From the NCBI GenBank assembly GCA_030428705.1, contig JAUIDI010000008.1:92549-156548 (forward strand): DNA of 64,000 bases, in the 5' to 3' direction. Origin of the DNA: Bacteroidia bacterium. GTDB taxonomy: Bacteria > Bacteroidota > Bacteroidia > Flavobacteriales > Flavobacteriaceae. Both the position numbers and the translations under genes were made by a program. Positions 16,292 to 25,611 of the stretch are shown in pieces (the first letter of the stretch is position 1; the number at the start of each line of letters is the position of its first letter). The notes below the pieces were generated by a model, which was not told the origin of the DNA, did no database searches, and was given only the letters and a program-made list of their open reading frames with translations.

Positions 16292-18802
16292 ATGAAACAT
16301 ACCTATCACATACACGGAATGACCTGCAACAGCTGCAGAAACCACGTCGAGAAAGCACTTTCCAATGTGGAAGGGGTAACGAATGTATCTGTCGATTTGG
16401 AAAAAGCCGAAGCGGTCATTGAAATGGAATCGCATATTCCTATCGAAACATTCCAGGAAGCACTAAAGCAAGAAGGCGGTTCGTACAGCATCCACAAACC
16501 GGGCGAGCATCATCACGAGAATGATTCTGTTTCTGCGAAAAAAGAAAAATCAAAAGGCCAAGGAACAGGAACCTTCTATTGCCCAATGCATTGTGAGGGC
16601 GATAAAACCTATGACAAACCGGGCGACTGCCTTGTCTGCGGAATGGATTTGGTGGAAGAGAAAAACTTGAACACTACCAGTTCCGAACAATGGACCTGCC
16701 CAATGCATCCCGAAATCGTAAAGGACGAACCGGGAAGCTGTCCTATCTGTGGTATGGATCTGGTTCCTATGAGACCCAACCTTTCCGCAGAAGAAAAAAC
16801 GTATCGAAAACTGCTCAAAAAGTTTTGGATAGCTGTCGTCTTTACACTGCCAATCTTCCTGATAGCAATGTCGGAAATGCTGAGCAACAATCCATTGTAC
16901 GACTTTTTGGAATTGAAATATTGGAACTGGATTCAATTCGGACTTTCAATCCCGGTAGTATTTTATGCGACGTGGATGTTCTTTGAACGTGCCTACCGAA
17001 GTATTAAAACGTGGAACCTCAATATGTTCACACTAATCGGTATAGGTGCGGGCGTGGCTTGGTTGTTCAGCGTATTTGGGATGCTCGTACCAGACTTTTT
17101 TCCGGACCAGTTCAAGACCGAAGCGGGCACGGTACATGTTTATTTTGAGGCGGCCACGGTCATTTTGACCTTAGTGTTGCTGGGTCAACTCTTGGAAGCC
17201 CGAGCGCACAGCAAGACCAATTCCGCAGTCAAGGAACTTTTGAAACTGGCACCCAACAAAGCGGTCAAGGTTGTTGATGGTGAGGAACAGGAAGTTGCTA
17301 TCGATGACATTGAATTAGGTGATATACTTCGTGTCAAACCGGGCGATAAGATTCCCGTTGACGGTGCTATCACCGAGGGCGAAACATCCATAGATGAATC
17401 GATGATAACGGGCGAGCCTATTCCTGTGAACAAATCCGTCGATGACAAAGTAAGCAGTGGAACGATAAACGGCAATCAGTCTTTTCTGATGAAAGCGGAA
17501 AAGGTGGGTTCTGACACCTTGCTGTCCCAGATTATCCAGATGGTCAACGATGCAAGTCGCAGTCGCGCCCCTATCCAGAAATTGGCAGATACGGTTTCTG
17601 GCTACTTTGTGCCGATAGTTGTCATCATTGCAGTCATAACTTTTGGGATATGGGCGATATGGGGCCCTCAACCCTCCTATGTCTATGCACTGGTCAATGC
17701 CATTGCCGTATTGATTATTGCCTGTCCCTGCGCTTTGGGCTTGGCAACGCCAATGTCCGTGATGGTCGGTGTCGGTAAGGGTGCTCAAAATGGGGTACTC
17801 ATTAAAAATGCTGAAGCCTTGGAAAAGATGGATAAGGTAGATACCCTCATTGTGGACAAAACGGGAACGATTACCGAGGGAAAACCTACGGTAGAAAAAG
17901 TGGGTTCATTTGATAAGGGTTTTAGCGAAAGCGAAGTACTTCAATATATCGTTTCGCTCAACAGTCAAAGTGAACATCCTTTGGCGGAAGCCACCGTAAA
18001 ATATGGAAAAGAACAAAACGCGGAATTCCTAAAAGCTGAAGGGTTCAATGCCGTTACCGGAAAAGGTGTTGATGGCAAGGTCAACGGTAAAGATGTTGCT
18101 CTTGGCAATGCCAAAATGATGGAACAAGCGAATGCAAACCTTTCCGATGCGATGGAGAATGAAGCACAAACCTATCAAAAACAGGGTAAAACGGTTTCCT
18201 ATCTCGCTATAGACGGTAAAACCGTGGGCTATGTTGTAATCGGTGATAAAATCAAGGAAACCAGTGCCAAGGCCATCAAGGAATTACAGGAAAAGGGAAT
18301 TAACGTGATAATGCTTACGGGCGACAACCACGATACGGCACAGGCTGTGGCGAGCGAACTCAATCTTGCCGACTTTCAGGCAGGAATGCTACCTGAAAAC
18401 AAACTGCAAGAAGTGGAAAAACTTCAGAAAAACGGAAAAGTGGTCGCAATGGCTGGTGATGGAATTAACGATGCCCCTGCCTTGGCCAAAAGCGATGTGG
18501 GTATCGCTATGGGAACTGGCACCGATGTGGCTATAGAAAGTGCGGCGATAACCTTGGTCAAGGGCGACCTGCACGGTATTGTAAAGGCACGGAATCTTAG
18601 TGATGTGGTAATGCGGAACATTAAGCAAAACCTATTCTTTGCAATGATTTACAACACCTTGGGAATACCCATTGCTGCGGGATTTCTATATCCATTTTTT
18701 GGGATTCTGCTATCCCCGATGATAGCGGCCTTGGCGATGAGTTTCAGTTCGGTTTCGGTCATTGCCAATTCGCTAAGGCTCAAAGGTTCAAACATCGACT
18801 AA
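16292..18802 (+). CDS. copA: Cu(I)/Ag(I)-exporting P1B ATPase
   Basis: An 836-residue inner-membrane pump. The N terminus has one HMA domain ('GMTCNSCRNHVEKAL', CxxC near 12-15), then two copies of a heavy-metal-binding module: 'CPMHCEGDKTYDKPGDC' and 'CPMHPEIVKDEPGSC', each followed by 'CGMDLV'. After these come about eight helices, the TGEP-type actuator motif, the transmembrane CPC near 478, DKTGT near 521, an HP motif ('SEHPLAEA') and GDGINDAPA near 724. This matches Cu+-ATPases. Two metal-binding modules plus an HMA is a heavy sensor/delivery region. It is followed after 5 bp by a PepSY gene in the same operon. Confidence 0.93.
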   Translation: MKHTYHIHGMTCNSCRNHVEKALSNVEGVTNVSVDLEKAEAVIEMESHIPIETFQEALKQEGGSYSIHKPGEHHHENDSVSAKKEKSKGQGTGTFYCPMHCEGDKTYDKPGDCLVCGMDLVEEKNLNTTSSEQWTCPMHPEIVKDEPGSCPICGMDLVPMRPNLSAEEKTYRKLLKKFWIAVVFTLPIFLIAMSEMLSNNPLYDFLELKYWNWIQFGLSIPVVFYATWMFFERAYRSIKTWNLNMFTLIGIGAGVAWLFSVFGMLVPDFFPDQFKTEAGTVHVYFEAATVILTLVLLGQLLEARAHSKTNSAVKELLKLAPNKAVKVVDGEEQEVAIDDIELGDILRVKPGDKIPVDGAITEGETSIDESMITGEPIPVNKSVDDKVSSGTINGNQSFLMKAEKVGSDTLLSQIIQMVNDASRSRAPIQKLADTVSGYFVPIVVIIAVITFGIWAIWGPQPSYVYALVNAIAVLIIACPCALGLATPMSVMVGVGKGAQNGVLIKNAEALEKMDKVDTLIVDKTGTITEGKPTVEKVGSFDKGFSESEVLQYIVSLNSQSEHPLAEATVKYGKEQNAEFLKAEGFNAVTGKGVDGKVNGKDVALGNAKMMEQANANLSDAMENEAQTYQKQGKTVSYLAIDGKTVGYVVIGDKIKETSAKAIKELQEKGINVIMLTGDNHDTAQAVASELNLADFQAGMLPENKLQEVEKLQKNGKVVAMAGDGINDAPALAKSDVGIAMGTGTDVAIESAAITLVKGDLHGIVKARNLSDVVMRNIKQNLFFAMIYNTLGIPIAAGFLYPFFGILLSPMIAALAMSFSSVSVIANSLRLKGSNID

Positions 18803-18807
18803 ATTAT

Positions 18808-19515
18808 ATGGTAAAAAGAAAAACAGCGATAAAAATTAGAAAGGCACACCGCTATCTGGGCATCTTCTTGGGCATCCAGTTTTTGATGTGGACGATAAGC
18901 GGTATGTATTTCAGTTGGACCGATATTGACGAAATACACGGCGACCAGTTTCGACAGGACCCGATTGTGGCATCCGCCTTTAAGGATTTGATAAGTCCTT
19001 CCGAGGTGAATCTTGAAGAAGCCATTGTATCCGTAGAACTTCGGGAAATCGATGGTGAACCTTTCTACTGGATAAATGGTAAACAACTTTTTGATGCCCG
19101 AACAGGTGCCGAAAAAAAAGCAATTTCAGAAACCGAAGCGCTTAAAATCGCTGAACGGAATATGTTGCCTGAACTTGAAGTGAAAGGAATCGAGCTCATC
19201 GAACAAGTGGATAACCATAGCGAATATCGCGGTAGACCGCTTCCAGCGTATGTTATAAGTTATGAAACACCCGAAAATATAAAGGCCTATGTTTCAGAAA
19301 AAGATGGTGCGTTCCAAACGCTACGTCATCGGGATTGGCGTTGGTTCGACTTTCTATGGATGACCCATACGATGGATTATGAAGGTCGAGATGATTTTAA
19401 CACAATCGTACTACGTGCCTTTTCCCTACTGGGATTGATAACCGTATTGAGCGGATTATTGTTATGGTACATCAGTTCACCCACAATCAGAAAAATAAAA
19501 AAGAGAAACAAATAA
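18808..19515 (+). CDS. PepSY-domain membrane protein
   Basis: A 235-residue protein with an N-terminal helix (about 14-32, 'HRYLGIFLGIQFLMWTISG'), a periplasmic PepSY-like region (about 60-185) and a C-terminal helix (about 205-228). The pattern 'RKAHRYLGIF...SGMYF' and 'RDWRWFDFLWMTHTMDY' is that of PepSY proteins related to iron/copper reductases, but it has far fewer helices than those. It follows the ATPase gene by 5 bp and probably assists periplasmic metal handling or electron transfer at the membrane. No catalytic motif is seen. Confidence 0.75.
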   Translation: MVKRKTAIKIRKAHRYLGIFLGIQFLMWTISGMYFSWTDIDEIHGDQFRQDPIVASAFKDLISPSEVNLEEAIVSVELREIDGEPFYWINGKQLFDARTGAEKKAISETEALKIAERNMLPELEVKGIELIEQVDNHSEYRGRPLPAYVISYETPENIKAYVSEKDGAFQTLRHRDWRWFDFLWMTHTMDYEGRDDFNTIVLRAFSLLGLITVLSGLLLWYISSPTIRKIKKRNK

Positions 19516-19534
19516 CACCAAAAATTCAAAAACA

Positions 19535-20014
19535 ATGGAACATTCAAATCACTCAAACAAAGGAAAATACAGAACCTTTTTTATTATGCTGGCTTGCTCA
19601 TTCGTGGCTATGTATATCACGATGTATCTCAACACCTATGAATGGGACCACGTATGGTTCAGCTTAACACGCTTCTATATGGTCTGTCTGGGTATTGCTG
19701 CAATGGCAGTGATAATGTGGTTCTTTATGCGTAAGATGTACACCGATAGGAAAAAGAATATTGCCATACTTTTAGGTAGTTTGGTCTTGTTTCTGGGGGC
19801 ATTATTTCTTGTACGCGACCAAAAATCAACAGTAGGTGATGTGTTATGGATGAAAGCGATGATACCACACCATTCCATCGCTATATTGACCAGTGAACGC
19901 GCCGATATTCAAGACCCAGAGGTTAAAAAACTGGCAGAAGAAATTATTAAGGCACAGCGTAAGGAAATTACCGAAATGAAAAAAATGATTGAGCGATTAC
20001 AGAACGAAAAATAA
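19535..20014 (+). CDS. DUF305 membrane protein
   Basis: A 159-residue protein with three hydrophobic segments (about 15-32, 46-65 and 75-92) and a C-terminal DUF305 motif 'MKAMIPHHSIAILTSERADI' followed by 'EIIKAQRKEITEMKKMIERL'. The paired His and nearby Met residues are the conserved metal-ligand candidates of DUF305. Proteins of this build are frequent in Bacteroidetes copper and silver islands and are thought to aid export or storage, but no biochemical role is certain. It lies between the PepSY and adaptor genes with small gaps (19 and 6 bp). Confidence 0.82.
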   Translation: MEHSNHSNKGKYRTFFIMLACSFVAMYITMYLNTYEWDHVWFSLTRFYMVCLGIAAMAVIMWFFMRKMYTDRKKNIAILLGSLVLFLGALFLVRDQKSTVGDVLWMKAMIPHHSIAILTSERADIQDPEVKKLAEEIIKAQRKEITEMKKMIERLQNEK

Positions 20015-20020
20015 TTAGTT

Positions 20021-21757
20021 ATGAATAAGAATATCATTTACATCGCTATTGCAATCCTGGTCGGACTGCTCGGTGGATGGCTCATTTTTGGCGGGTCGTC
20101 GGAAGATTCAAAATCCAATAAGGATGCTTCAAATATGTCCGACAGTCAAGACCATTCAGCAGATGGGGAAGTCCAGATGTGGACATGCTCGATGCACCCA
20201 CAGATTATGCAGCCCGAACCGGGCGATTGCCCAATTTGCGGGATGGATTTGATTCCAGCGGAATCAAGTGCCGATGGCCTGGCAATGAACGAGATCAAAA
20301 TGACCAAAAATGCGATGGCATTGGCGGGCATCCAGACATCCATCGTGGGCAATCAGACGACAGATGACGAAAATATGATTTCCCTTTCGGGAAAAGTCAA
20401 GATGAACGAGGAAGAAAATGCGGTCCAGGCCAGTTATTTTGATGGCAGAATCGAACGGTTAAACGTAAATTATGAGGGTCAGGAAGTCAGAAGAGGACAA
20501 TTGCTTGCCACCATCTACGCACCTAATCTAATTGCCGCACAGCAGGAATTGATTACCGCAGCTTCACTTAAAGAATCACAACCGGCGTTATACAAGGCGG
20601 TTCGTAACAAATTGAAACTTTGGAAACTCTCGGAAGCCCAAATCAACAGTATAGAGGAATCCGGAAAGGTCAAAGAGAACTTTCCGATTTATGCGACGGT
20701 ATCAGGTACGGTCTCCGAAAAGATGGCTGCCGAAGGCGACTACGTAAAACAGGGGCAGCCTATTGTAAAAGTTAGTAATCTAAATTCGGTATGGGCCGAA
20801 TTCGATGCCTATGAAAATCAGATATCCGAATTCAAGAAAGGACAAAAAATTAAGGTCGTTACCAATGCTTATACCAATAAGGAATTTGATGCGACAATTT
20901 CGTTTATTGACCCCGTTCTAAATACCCAGACCCGTACTGTTATCGTTCGTGCAAACCTAAAAAACAGTGAAGGGTTGCTAAAGCCTGGAATGTTTGTTAC
21001 AGGAAAAATTGAAGCTAAAGCTAATGGAACAACATCACAATTCAGCATTCCGGCAAGCGCCGTAATGTGGACGGGCGAAAGGTCTTTGGTCTATGTAAAG
21101 ACGAATCCCAACGAACCCGTTTTTGAAATGCGGGAAGTTACGCTCGGCAATCGAATCGGCGAGACGTTTACGGTCGTTTCCGGATTGCAGGATGGCGACG
21201 AAATAGTAACCAATGGAACGTTCACGGTAGATGCGGCCGCACAGCTACAGGGCAAGAAATCGATGATGAGCCAAGATACAGCCGATGACGAGAAACCTAT
21301 GTCAGATATGAAAATGGAACTTTCCAAAAACACTCAAAATATTTTTCAAAAAAGCTTAAAACCGTATTTGAAAATGAAGGACGCTTTTGTTGACAGTGAC
21401 GCAAAAAACACTTCTGCTTTCGCAAGAGAAACACTGGAAGAAATCCAGCTTATTCGGGAATCGGAATTGGGGACTATGGAAAAATCCCACGTTGCTAAAA
21501 TCAAAAAGATGTTGGGGGCCATTTCCGAGAACGATGATATTGAGAACCAACGTAGCCACTTTGTGATATTAAATCAGAATATGGTTCCCATTGTAATGAA
21601 TATTGATAATATAGACTCAAAAGTCTTCATCCAAAAATGCCCAATGGCAAATAATAACAAGGGTGCATTTTGGATAAGTGCAGATACCGAAATACGAAAT
21701 CCTTATTACGGGGATGCTATGCTTACTTGCGGAAGTGTGATTGATACGGTACAGTAA
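20021..21757 (+). CDS. cusB: CusB-type RND periplasmic adaptor with N-terminal metal-binding and C-terminal DUF3347 domains
   Basis: A 578-residue protein anchored by an N-terminal helix (about 4-22). Residues about 52-80 hold a heavy-metal-binding module ('CSMHPQIMQPEPGDCPIC' then 'GMDLIP'), the third in this cluster. The middle (about 90-410) is an adaptor with a barrel-sandwich hybrid ('GRIERLNVNYEGQEVRRGQL'), helical hairpin and beta barrel. From about 435 there is a DUF3347 domain ending 'KCPMANNNKGAFW' and 'EIRNPYYGDAMLTCG'. It should hand metal to the CusA-type pump, although pump and channel genes lie 8-9 kb upstream. The cargo region ends here. Confidence 0.92.
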   Translation: MNKNIIYIAIAILVGLLGGWLIFGGSSEDSKSNKDASNMSDSQDHSADGEVQMWTCSMHPQIMQPEPGDCPICGMDLIPAESSADGLAMNEIKMTKNAMALAGIQTSIVGNQTTDDENMISLSGKVKMNEEENAVQASYFDGRIERLNVNYEGQEVRRGQLLATIYAPNLIAAQQELITAASLKESQPALYKAVRNKLKLWKLSEAQINSIEESGKVKENFPIYATVSGTVSEKMAAEGDYVKQGQPIVKVSNLNSVWAEFDAYENQISEFKKGQKIKVVTNAYTNKEFDATISFIDPVLNTQTRTVIVRANLKNSEGLLKPGMFVTGKIEAKANGTTSQFSIPASAVMWTGERSLVYVKTNPNEPVFEMREVTLGNRIGETFTVVSGLQDGDEIVTNGTFTVDAAAQLQGKKSMMSQDTADDEKPMSDMKMELSKNTQNIFQKSLKPYLKMKDAFVDSDAKNTSAFARETLEEIQLIRESELGTMEKSHVAKIKKMLGAISENDDIENQRSHFVILNQNMVPIVMNIDNIDSKVFIQKCPMANNNKGAFWISADTEIRNPYYGDAMLTCGSVIDTVQ

Positions 21758-21801
21758 ATCCCTCAAAAAGCATCTAAATAACTATAAAATTATTTTTTTT
21801 A

Positions 21802-21995
21802 ATGCGACAGGCCATTTTCAGAATGCCTGCCCCTGTGCCTGCGGAAGTTGAAAATCCTAAGCCTTCAATCCTCCCGAGCGGGCACGCTGTGCTGGCCCGC
21901 ATTCGGTCGTCTTTCCGGTTTCGGCTTTTAAACATCCTCAGCACCGCGCATAAACCCAAACGGACGGAAAAAAATCGTCAGTTTGGATTTATCTT
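21802..21995 (+). other. Conserved-looking non-coding block at the cargo/conjugation boundary
   Basis: An 80-codon open frame crosses this stretch, but its product is low-complexity Pro/Arg/Phe-rich and has no domain. I recall nearly the same peptide ('AEVENPKPSILPSGHAVLAR') as a 'hypothetical protein' in many Bacteroidetes conjugative elements, which suggests conserved DNA or RNA read as protein. It holds a hairpin GCGGGC (21878-21883)/GCCCGC (21895-21900). The same stretch follows the end of the resistance genes and precedes the tra region, as a boundary or regulatory element might. The evidence is partly from memory. Confidence 0.35.
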
Positions 21996-22054
21996 TCCAA
22001 CCGCTTTTTTTGATTTCTTTATCTTTATAATCTATAAAAGCTAATCAAACATCA

Positions 22055-22540
22055 ATGAAACGATTACTATTTCTACCGTTGGCAATTACGCTGTTATTAA
22101 TATCCTGCAACAAAGATGATGACGAAGTTTCTATAGCAAACCGAAATCGGGCATTATTAGGGCAATGGGAATATGAAGCGATCATGACAGACAGAGCGGT
22201 AGATTTGAACGGGGACAATACCTCCAATATCGATTTGTTCAATACCCAAGAACTGCCCCAATGTGTTAAGGACAATATTACCACCTATACTGAAGATGGC
22301 CCTTCCGGCAAACCGGAATATAACGTTACCGAAAATAATCTGGCCTGTGATGACAATAATCCATTTTCTTTTGTTGAAGAGGATTTTTGGACACTCACAA
22401 ACAATAATGCTACTATCAGTTTTGAAGGCAGGGAGCCTTTCAGAATAATCGAGTTGACAAAAAATAGGTTAAAGGTGAAATCGGACGACACTTTCGATGG
22501 TCAAGATTATATTATGACCATTACTTATCGAAAGAAATAG
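22055..22540 (+). CDS. Lipocalin-like lipoprotein, unknown role
   Basis: A 161-residue lipoprotein with signal sequence and lipobox Cys ('TLLLISCNKDDDE', Cys about residue 18). The mature part begins 'LLGQWEYEAI' and continues as alternating beta-strand segments ending 'QDYIMTITYRKK', the pattern of small lipocalin-like or DUF5004-type Bacteroidetes lipoproteins. The gene is convergent with the tra operon: its stop lies 21 bp before the traQ stop. It could be a surface-exclusion or accessory lipoprotein of the element, but nothing in the sequence proves that. Confidence 0.6.
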   Translation: MKRLLFLPLAITLLLISCNKDDDEVSIANRNRALLGQWEYEAIMTDRAVDLNGDNTSNIDLFNTQELPQCVKDNITTYTEDGPSGKPEYNVTENNLACDDNNPFSFVEEDFWTLTNNNATISFEGREPFRIIELTKNRLKVKSDDTFDGQDYIMTITYRKK

Positions 22541-22561
22541 AAAATCATTTATAAAATGTTT

Positions 22562-25500
22562 CTAAACTCTTTGAACGGTGCCCATTTCAACATCGCTCCA
22601 TTCCCCATTGCTGTCCTGAACCCTCACTTCATATCTTTGGTCGAGATATCTAAGTTTACCTTCGCTAGGTTCTTCTTCCATTAAAAATATGCGATCTACA
22701 CCTGTACCTTGTGCATCGTTGTAATTGAAAAGTTTGGTATCCCATCTTCGGTCAAATCGGTTATATATCCTTATTTCCACCTGCTGCAATGTTGCGCCGT
22801 TGTAGGCCTCGCTACAATTCGTATCAAAACAGGTAAATATCCTTACTTGATAATCACAACCGTTCAGACCGCCACAACTTATATTTCGTTTCTCGCCTTT
22901 GGCCGCTACCTGTGGTTTTTTAAACATTATTATCGATTCGCTCAACGTTTGGGAAATGCCCGTGGAATTCTCGACCCTAAAATTGATGGTAAAGTTTTCA
23001 TCGGTTTCCGGAAAAAATTGCATTGGGGTCGAACTGTAGTCCAACGGCAGAATATCCCCTTCTCGATATAGTCGGCTCTTATAGTATATGTACCCCGCGC
23101 TGGCACCCGTAAACGTAAAAGTCATTTCGTAGGTTATATTGGGATCATGACCTGTGCTGGCATTAGTAACTGCCGTCAAAGTAAAAGGCTGCCCTTCGTA
23201 CTTATCCTCGGAGGATTGACTGATATTGAAATCGAAGAATTCCTCGTATTTTTCAAACTGTATGTTGACATCCGCCTTTTTTTCTACTTCCGACGAAGAC
23301 CGAACGGTAAACTCTATACTATGGTTCGATTCGGAAATTCCAGTATATTTTCCTTGGAATGTACCTATCGGAACGCTGAAACTCTCGCCGGCGGCATAGG
23401 TGGTTCCCTGATATTCAAAAGTACCGTTGCTTCCTCCTGAAGAATAATACATCACATACGTATCGCCGCCAATACCCAATTCCGATATATTGAAATTGAT
23501 GTCTACAGTATCCCCGGTATTGGCCTGCGATTGAGAAGCATTTGCTGTAAAGTTGAAATTTTTTGGTTCGACATTAATAGTAATGTCAACTGTCTTTTCA
23601 AGACCCGTATCATTCTGTACGTAGAAAGTCAAGTTGATATTTCCGTCATCCGTTCCCAACAGTTCCCAATTAAAATTTCCCTTAGGAACATCATAAATAT
23701 TACCCGCACTGACCTGCGTGCCATTTTCATTGGTTATGATGGCATTCCCGTTAATACTATATCTCATGGTATAGTCCGAAGAACCAATACTTTCTGAAAT
23801 ATTGAAGTTCAAGGAAGTGATTTCCCCGACCGAAATATCGGATTTTTGGCTTCCTCCAGTAAATAGAAAATCGACCTGATTATAGTTGATAGCGGTATTT
23901 GCGGTATGGGTTACGTTGGCAGAAGATTCCACGCTCAAAACAATGTCATGCTGGCCGGCTTCCGTTCCGGTATACACGACATTGTTATTGTTCGGGCCTA
24001 AAAGGAATTTCTCGCCTGGACCATATTCAGTTCCATTCACGCGCAACGAACTGTTTCTCCCCGAGGAATAAAAGGCCTCATAACTATCATTGATTCCCTC
24101 GGGTATTTCGTCTATGTCGATAATTACGTTCACGGGAATATTCGCAAATTCAGAGGTTTTTGAAGGCGTGATATTGACCGTAAAATCATTTTGCTTGGTT
24201 TCAAGATCAATCAATACGGGGCCGACTTCTTGACCATAATTATCCGTAACGATAAAGGAAACTTGATGTGAACCCAGACTTTCGGGATAATAGAATAGGG
24301 AAAAATTCCCTAGTTCCACGGGATACTCGGTCGAATTTTGTAAGGTGTTGCCGCTGATTCCTGTAATTCTCCCATTGCCTTCCAAAAGCTCATAGGATAT
24401 ATTGTAATCAATGTTTTCGGTATTCCCGTTGGATTTGATATTGAAGTTGAATTGTGTCCGTTCATTCACGAAGACGGAATTACTTTCCGAATTGCCCGAA
24501 AACGTAAACGGAATATTTGCGACCTCGATTTCAACACTATCCTGTTTTACCTGTCCATTGGAATCCCTAACATCAAAGTATATCTTACGCTTACCCAATT
24601 CTTTGCTAGTAAACGTATAATTGTAAGAGTTTGGAACTATGGTTCTAAATTGGCCCGGTTCCATGACCCCGCCATTGTGGTCCCTGACCGTTCCGCTACC
24701 TTCACTAGTCGAAGAAAAGGAATGGGATATTTCATATTCCACTTCCGAATCTTCATCTTGTGTTTTTAAATCGATGGCAATGGCCAAATTGGTATCCAAT
24801 TCCACTTGGGTCGATGATGCCGTGGCATTGAGGATAAAGTCCAAATTCAGAACGTTCAATAACAATTCTTCCGTCAAAGTAGCGCCATCGGGAGCTTTGG
24901 CCGTTACGATAAGTTTGTGTTCCCCCAAATTTTCGGGCAGATATTCCAATTCAGAAATGCCTTTGGGCAGGATAAATGGTTTACCTGCATCAAAGACTTC
25001 GTTACCAAGATAAAGCTTCCCGGTTCCGTTTTCTATTTGGTAAACGACCTCGAAATCCCCTTTTTTGTCAGGATCTTCAGTTTCCTTATCCCTGAGTAAT
25101 GTGACATTTACCGGATTTTTAGAATTGATGATAAATGCGTTGACCCCCTTGTTTAGCAGAAAGCTAAAGCTGGCGTACTTGGCATTATATAGAAGTTCCA
25201 GTTCCTTTTTTCTAGTATTGGTATCCCATGCCGAAAATCTGATTTTGTGCGCACCCGTATCGATGGCCACATAATTGTAGGCCCAATTTCGGTCGGTTAT
25301 CTGCAAAGTGTCCCGCTCCCTTATAGTATCGCCTTCCATTGTTAAGAAATATCCCCTGCCTTTATCAGAGGAGAACTTCATAAAGTAATCGACCGTGGTA
25401 ATTTCTTTATCCGGTACCAAAGAAAAGGTAGTCCGGGCATTTTCGAACACAAAGTTTTCATCGGGATGTTCTTCCGTAAAACTAAAGTCAAAATCATCCT

Positions 25501-25600
25501 TGATAACACCCTCAAAGTCTTTGCTACATGCCAATATCAGGACAAAAGTTGCCAAGATGGCAGCAATCGAAAATCGGGTCGGTCGGATAAAATTTTTCAT
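22562..25600 (-). CDS. traQ: TraQ-like conjugation lipoprotein with many Ig-like repeats
   Basis: ATG at 25600 is used; a TTG sits two codons upstream. The 1012-residue product has a lipobox ('FVLILACSKDF', Cys about 24) and then about eight repeats of roughly 90-100 residues, each with a strand such as 'DFLFTGG', 'NFNFTAN' or 'DFNISQS', a central 'YT/YY' strand and a closing strand before the next repeat. The C-terminal part is distinct, with four Cys ('ISCGGLNGCDY', 'CFDTNCSEAY') and an aromatic-rich end. It occupies the traQ position, last in the operon. Classical TraQ is about 150 residues, so this is a greatly extended surface version that may reach between cells. Confidence 0.7.
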   Translation of the reverse strand: MKNFIRPTRFSIAAILATFVLILACSKDFEGVIKDDFDFSFTEEHPDENFVFENARTTFSLVPDKEITTVDYFMKFSSDKGRGYFLTMEGDTIRERDTLQITDRNWAYNYVAIDTGAHKIRFSAWDTNTRKKELELLYNAKYASFSFLLNKGVNAFIINSKNPVNVTLLRDKETEDPDKKGDFEVVYQIENGTGKLYLGNEVFDAGKPFILPKGISELEYLPENLGEHKLIVTAKAPDGATLTEELLLNVLNLDFILNATASSTQVELDTNLAIAIDLKTQDEDSEVEYEISHSFSSTSEGSGTVRDHNGGVMEPGQFRTIVPNSYNYTFTSKELGKRKIYFDVRDSNGQVKQDSVEIEVANIPFTFSGNSESNSVFVNERTQFNFNIKSNGNTENIDYNISYELLEGNGRITGISGNTLQNSTEYPVELGNFSLFYYPESLGSHQVSFIVTDNYGQEVGPVLIDLETKQNDFTVNITPSKTSEFANIPVNVIIDIDEIPEGINDSYEAFYSSGRNSSLRVNGTEYGPGEKFLLGPNNNNVVYTGTEAGQHDIVLSVESSANVTHTANTAINYNQVDFLFTGGSQKSDISVGEITSLNFNISESIGSSDYTMRYSINGNAIITNENGTQVSAGNIYDVPKGNFNWELLGTDDGNINLTFYVQNDTGLEKTVDITINVEPKNFNFTANASQSQANTGDTVDINFNISELGIGGDTYVMYYSSGGSNGTFEYQGTTYAAGESFSVPIGTFQGKYTGISESNHSIEFTVRSSSEVEKKADVNIQFEKYEEFFDFNISQSSEDKYEGQPFTLTAVTNASTGHDPNITYEMTFTFTGASAGYIYYKSRLYREGDILPLDYSSTPMQFFPETDENFTINFRVENSTGISQTLSESIIMFKKPQVAAKGEKRNISCGGLNGCDYQVRIFTCFDTNCSEAYNGATLQQVEIRIYNRFDRRWDTKLFNYNDAQGTGVDRIFLMEEEPSEGKLRYLDQRYEVRVQDSNGEWSDVEMGTVQRV

Positions 25601-25611
25601 TTTCAAAGTAT

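Noticed and set aside
21802..22044. An 80-residue protein
   Set aside because: The product is Pro/Arg/Phe-rich without domain or plausible start context. The conservation I recall fits DNA or RNA better than protein.
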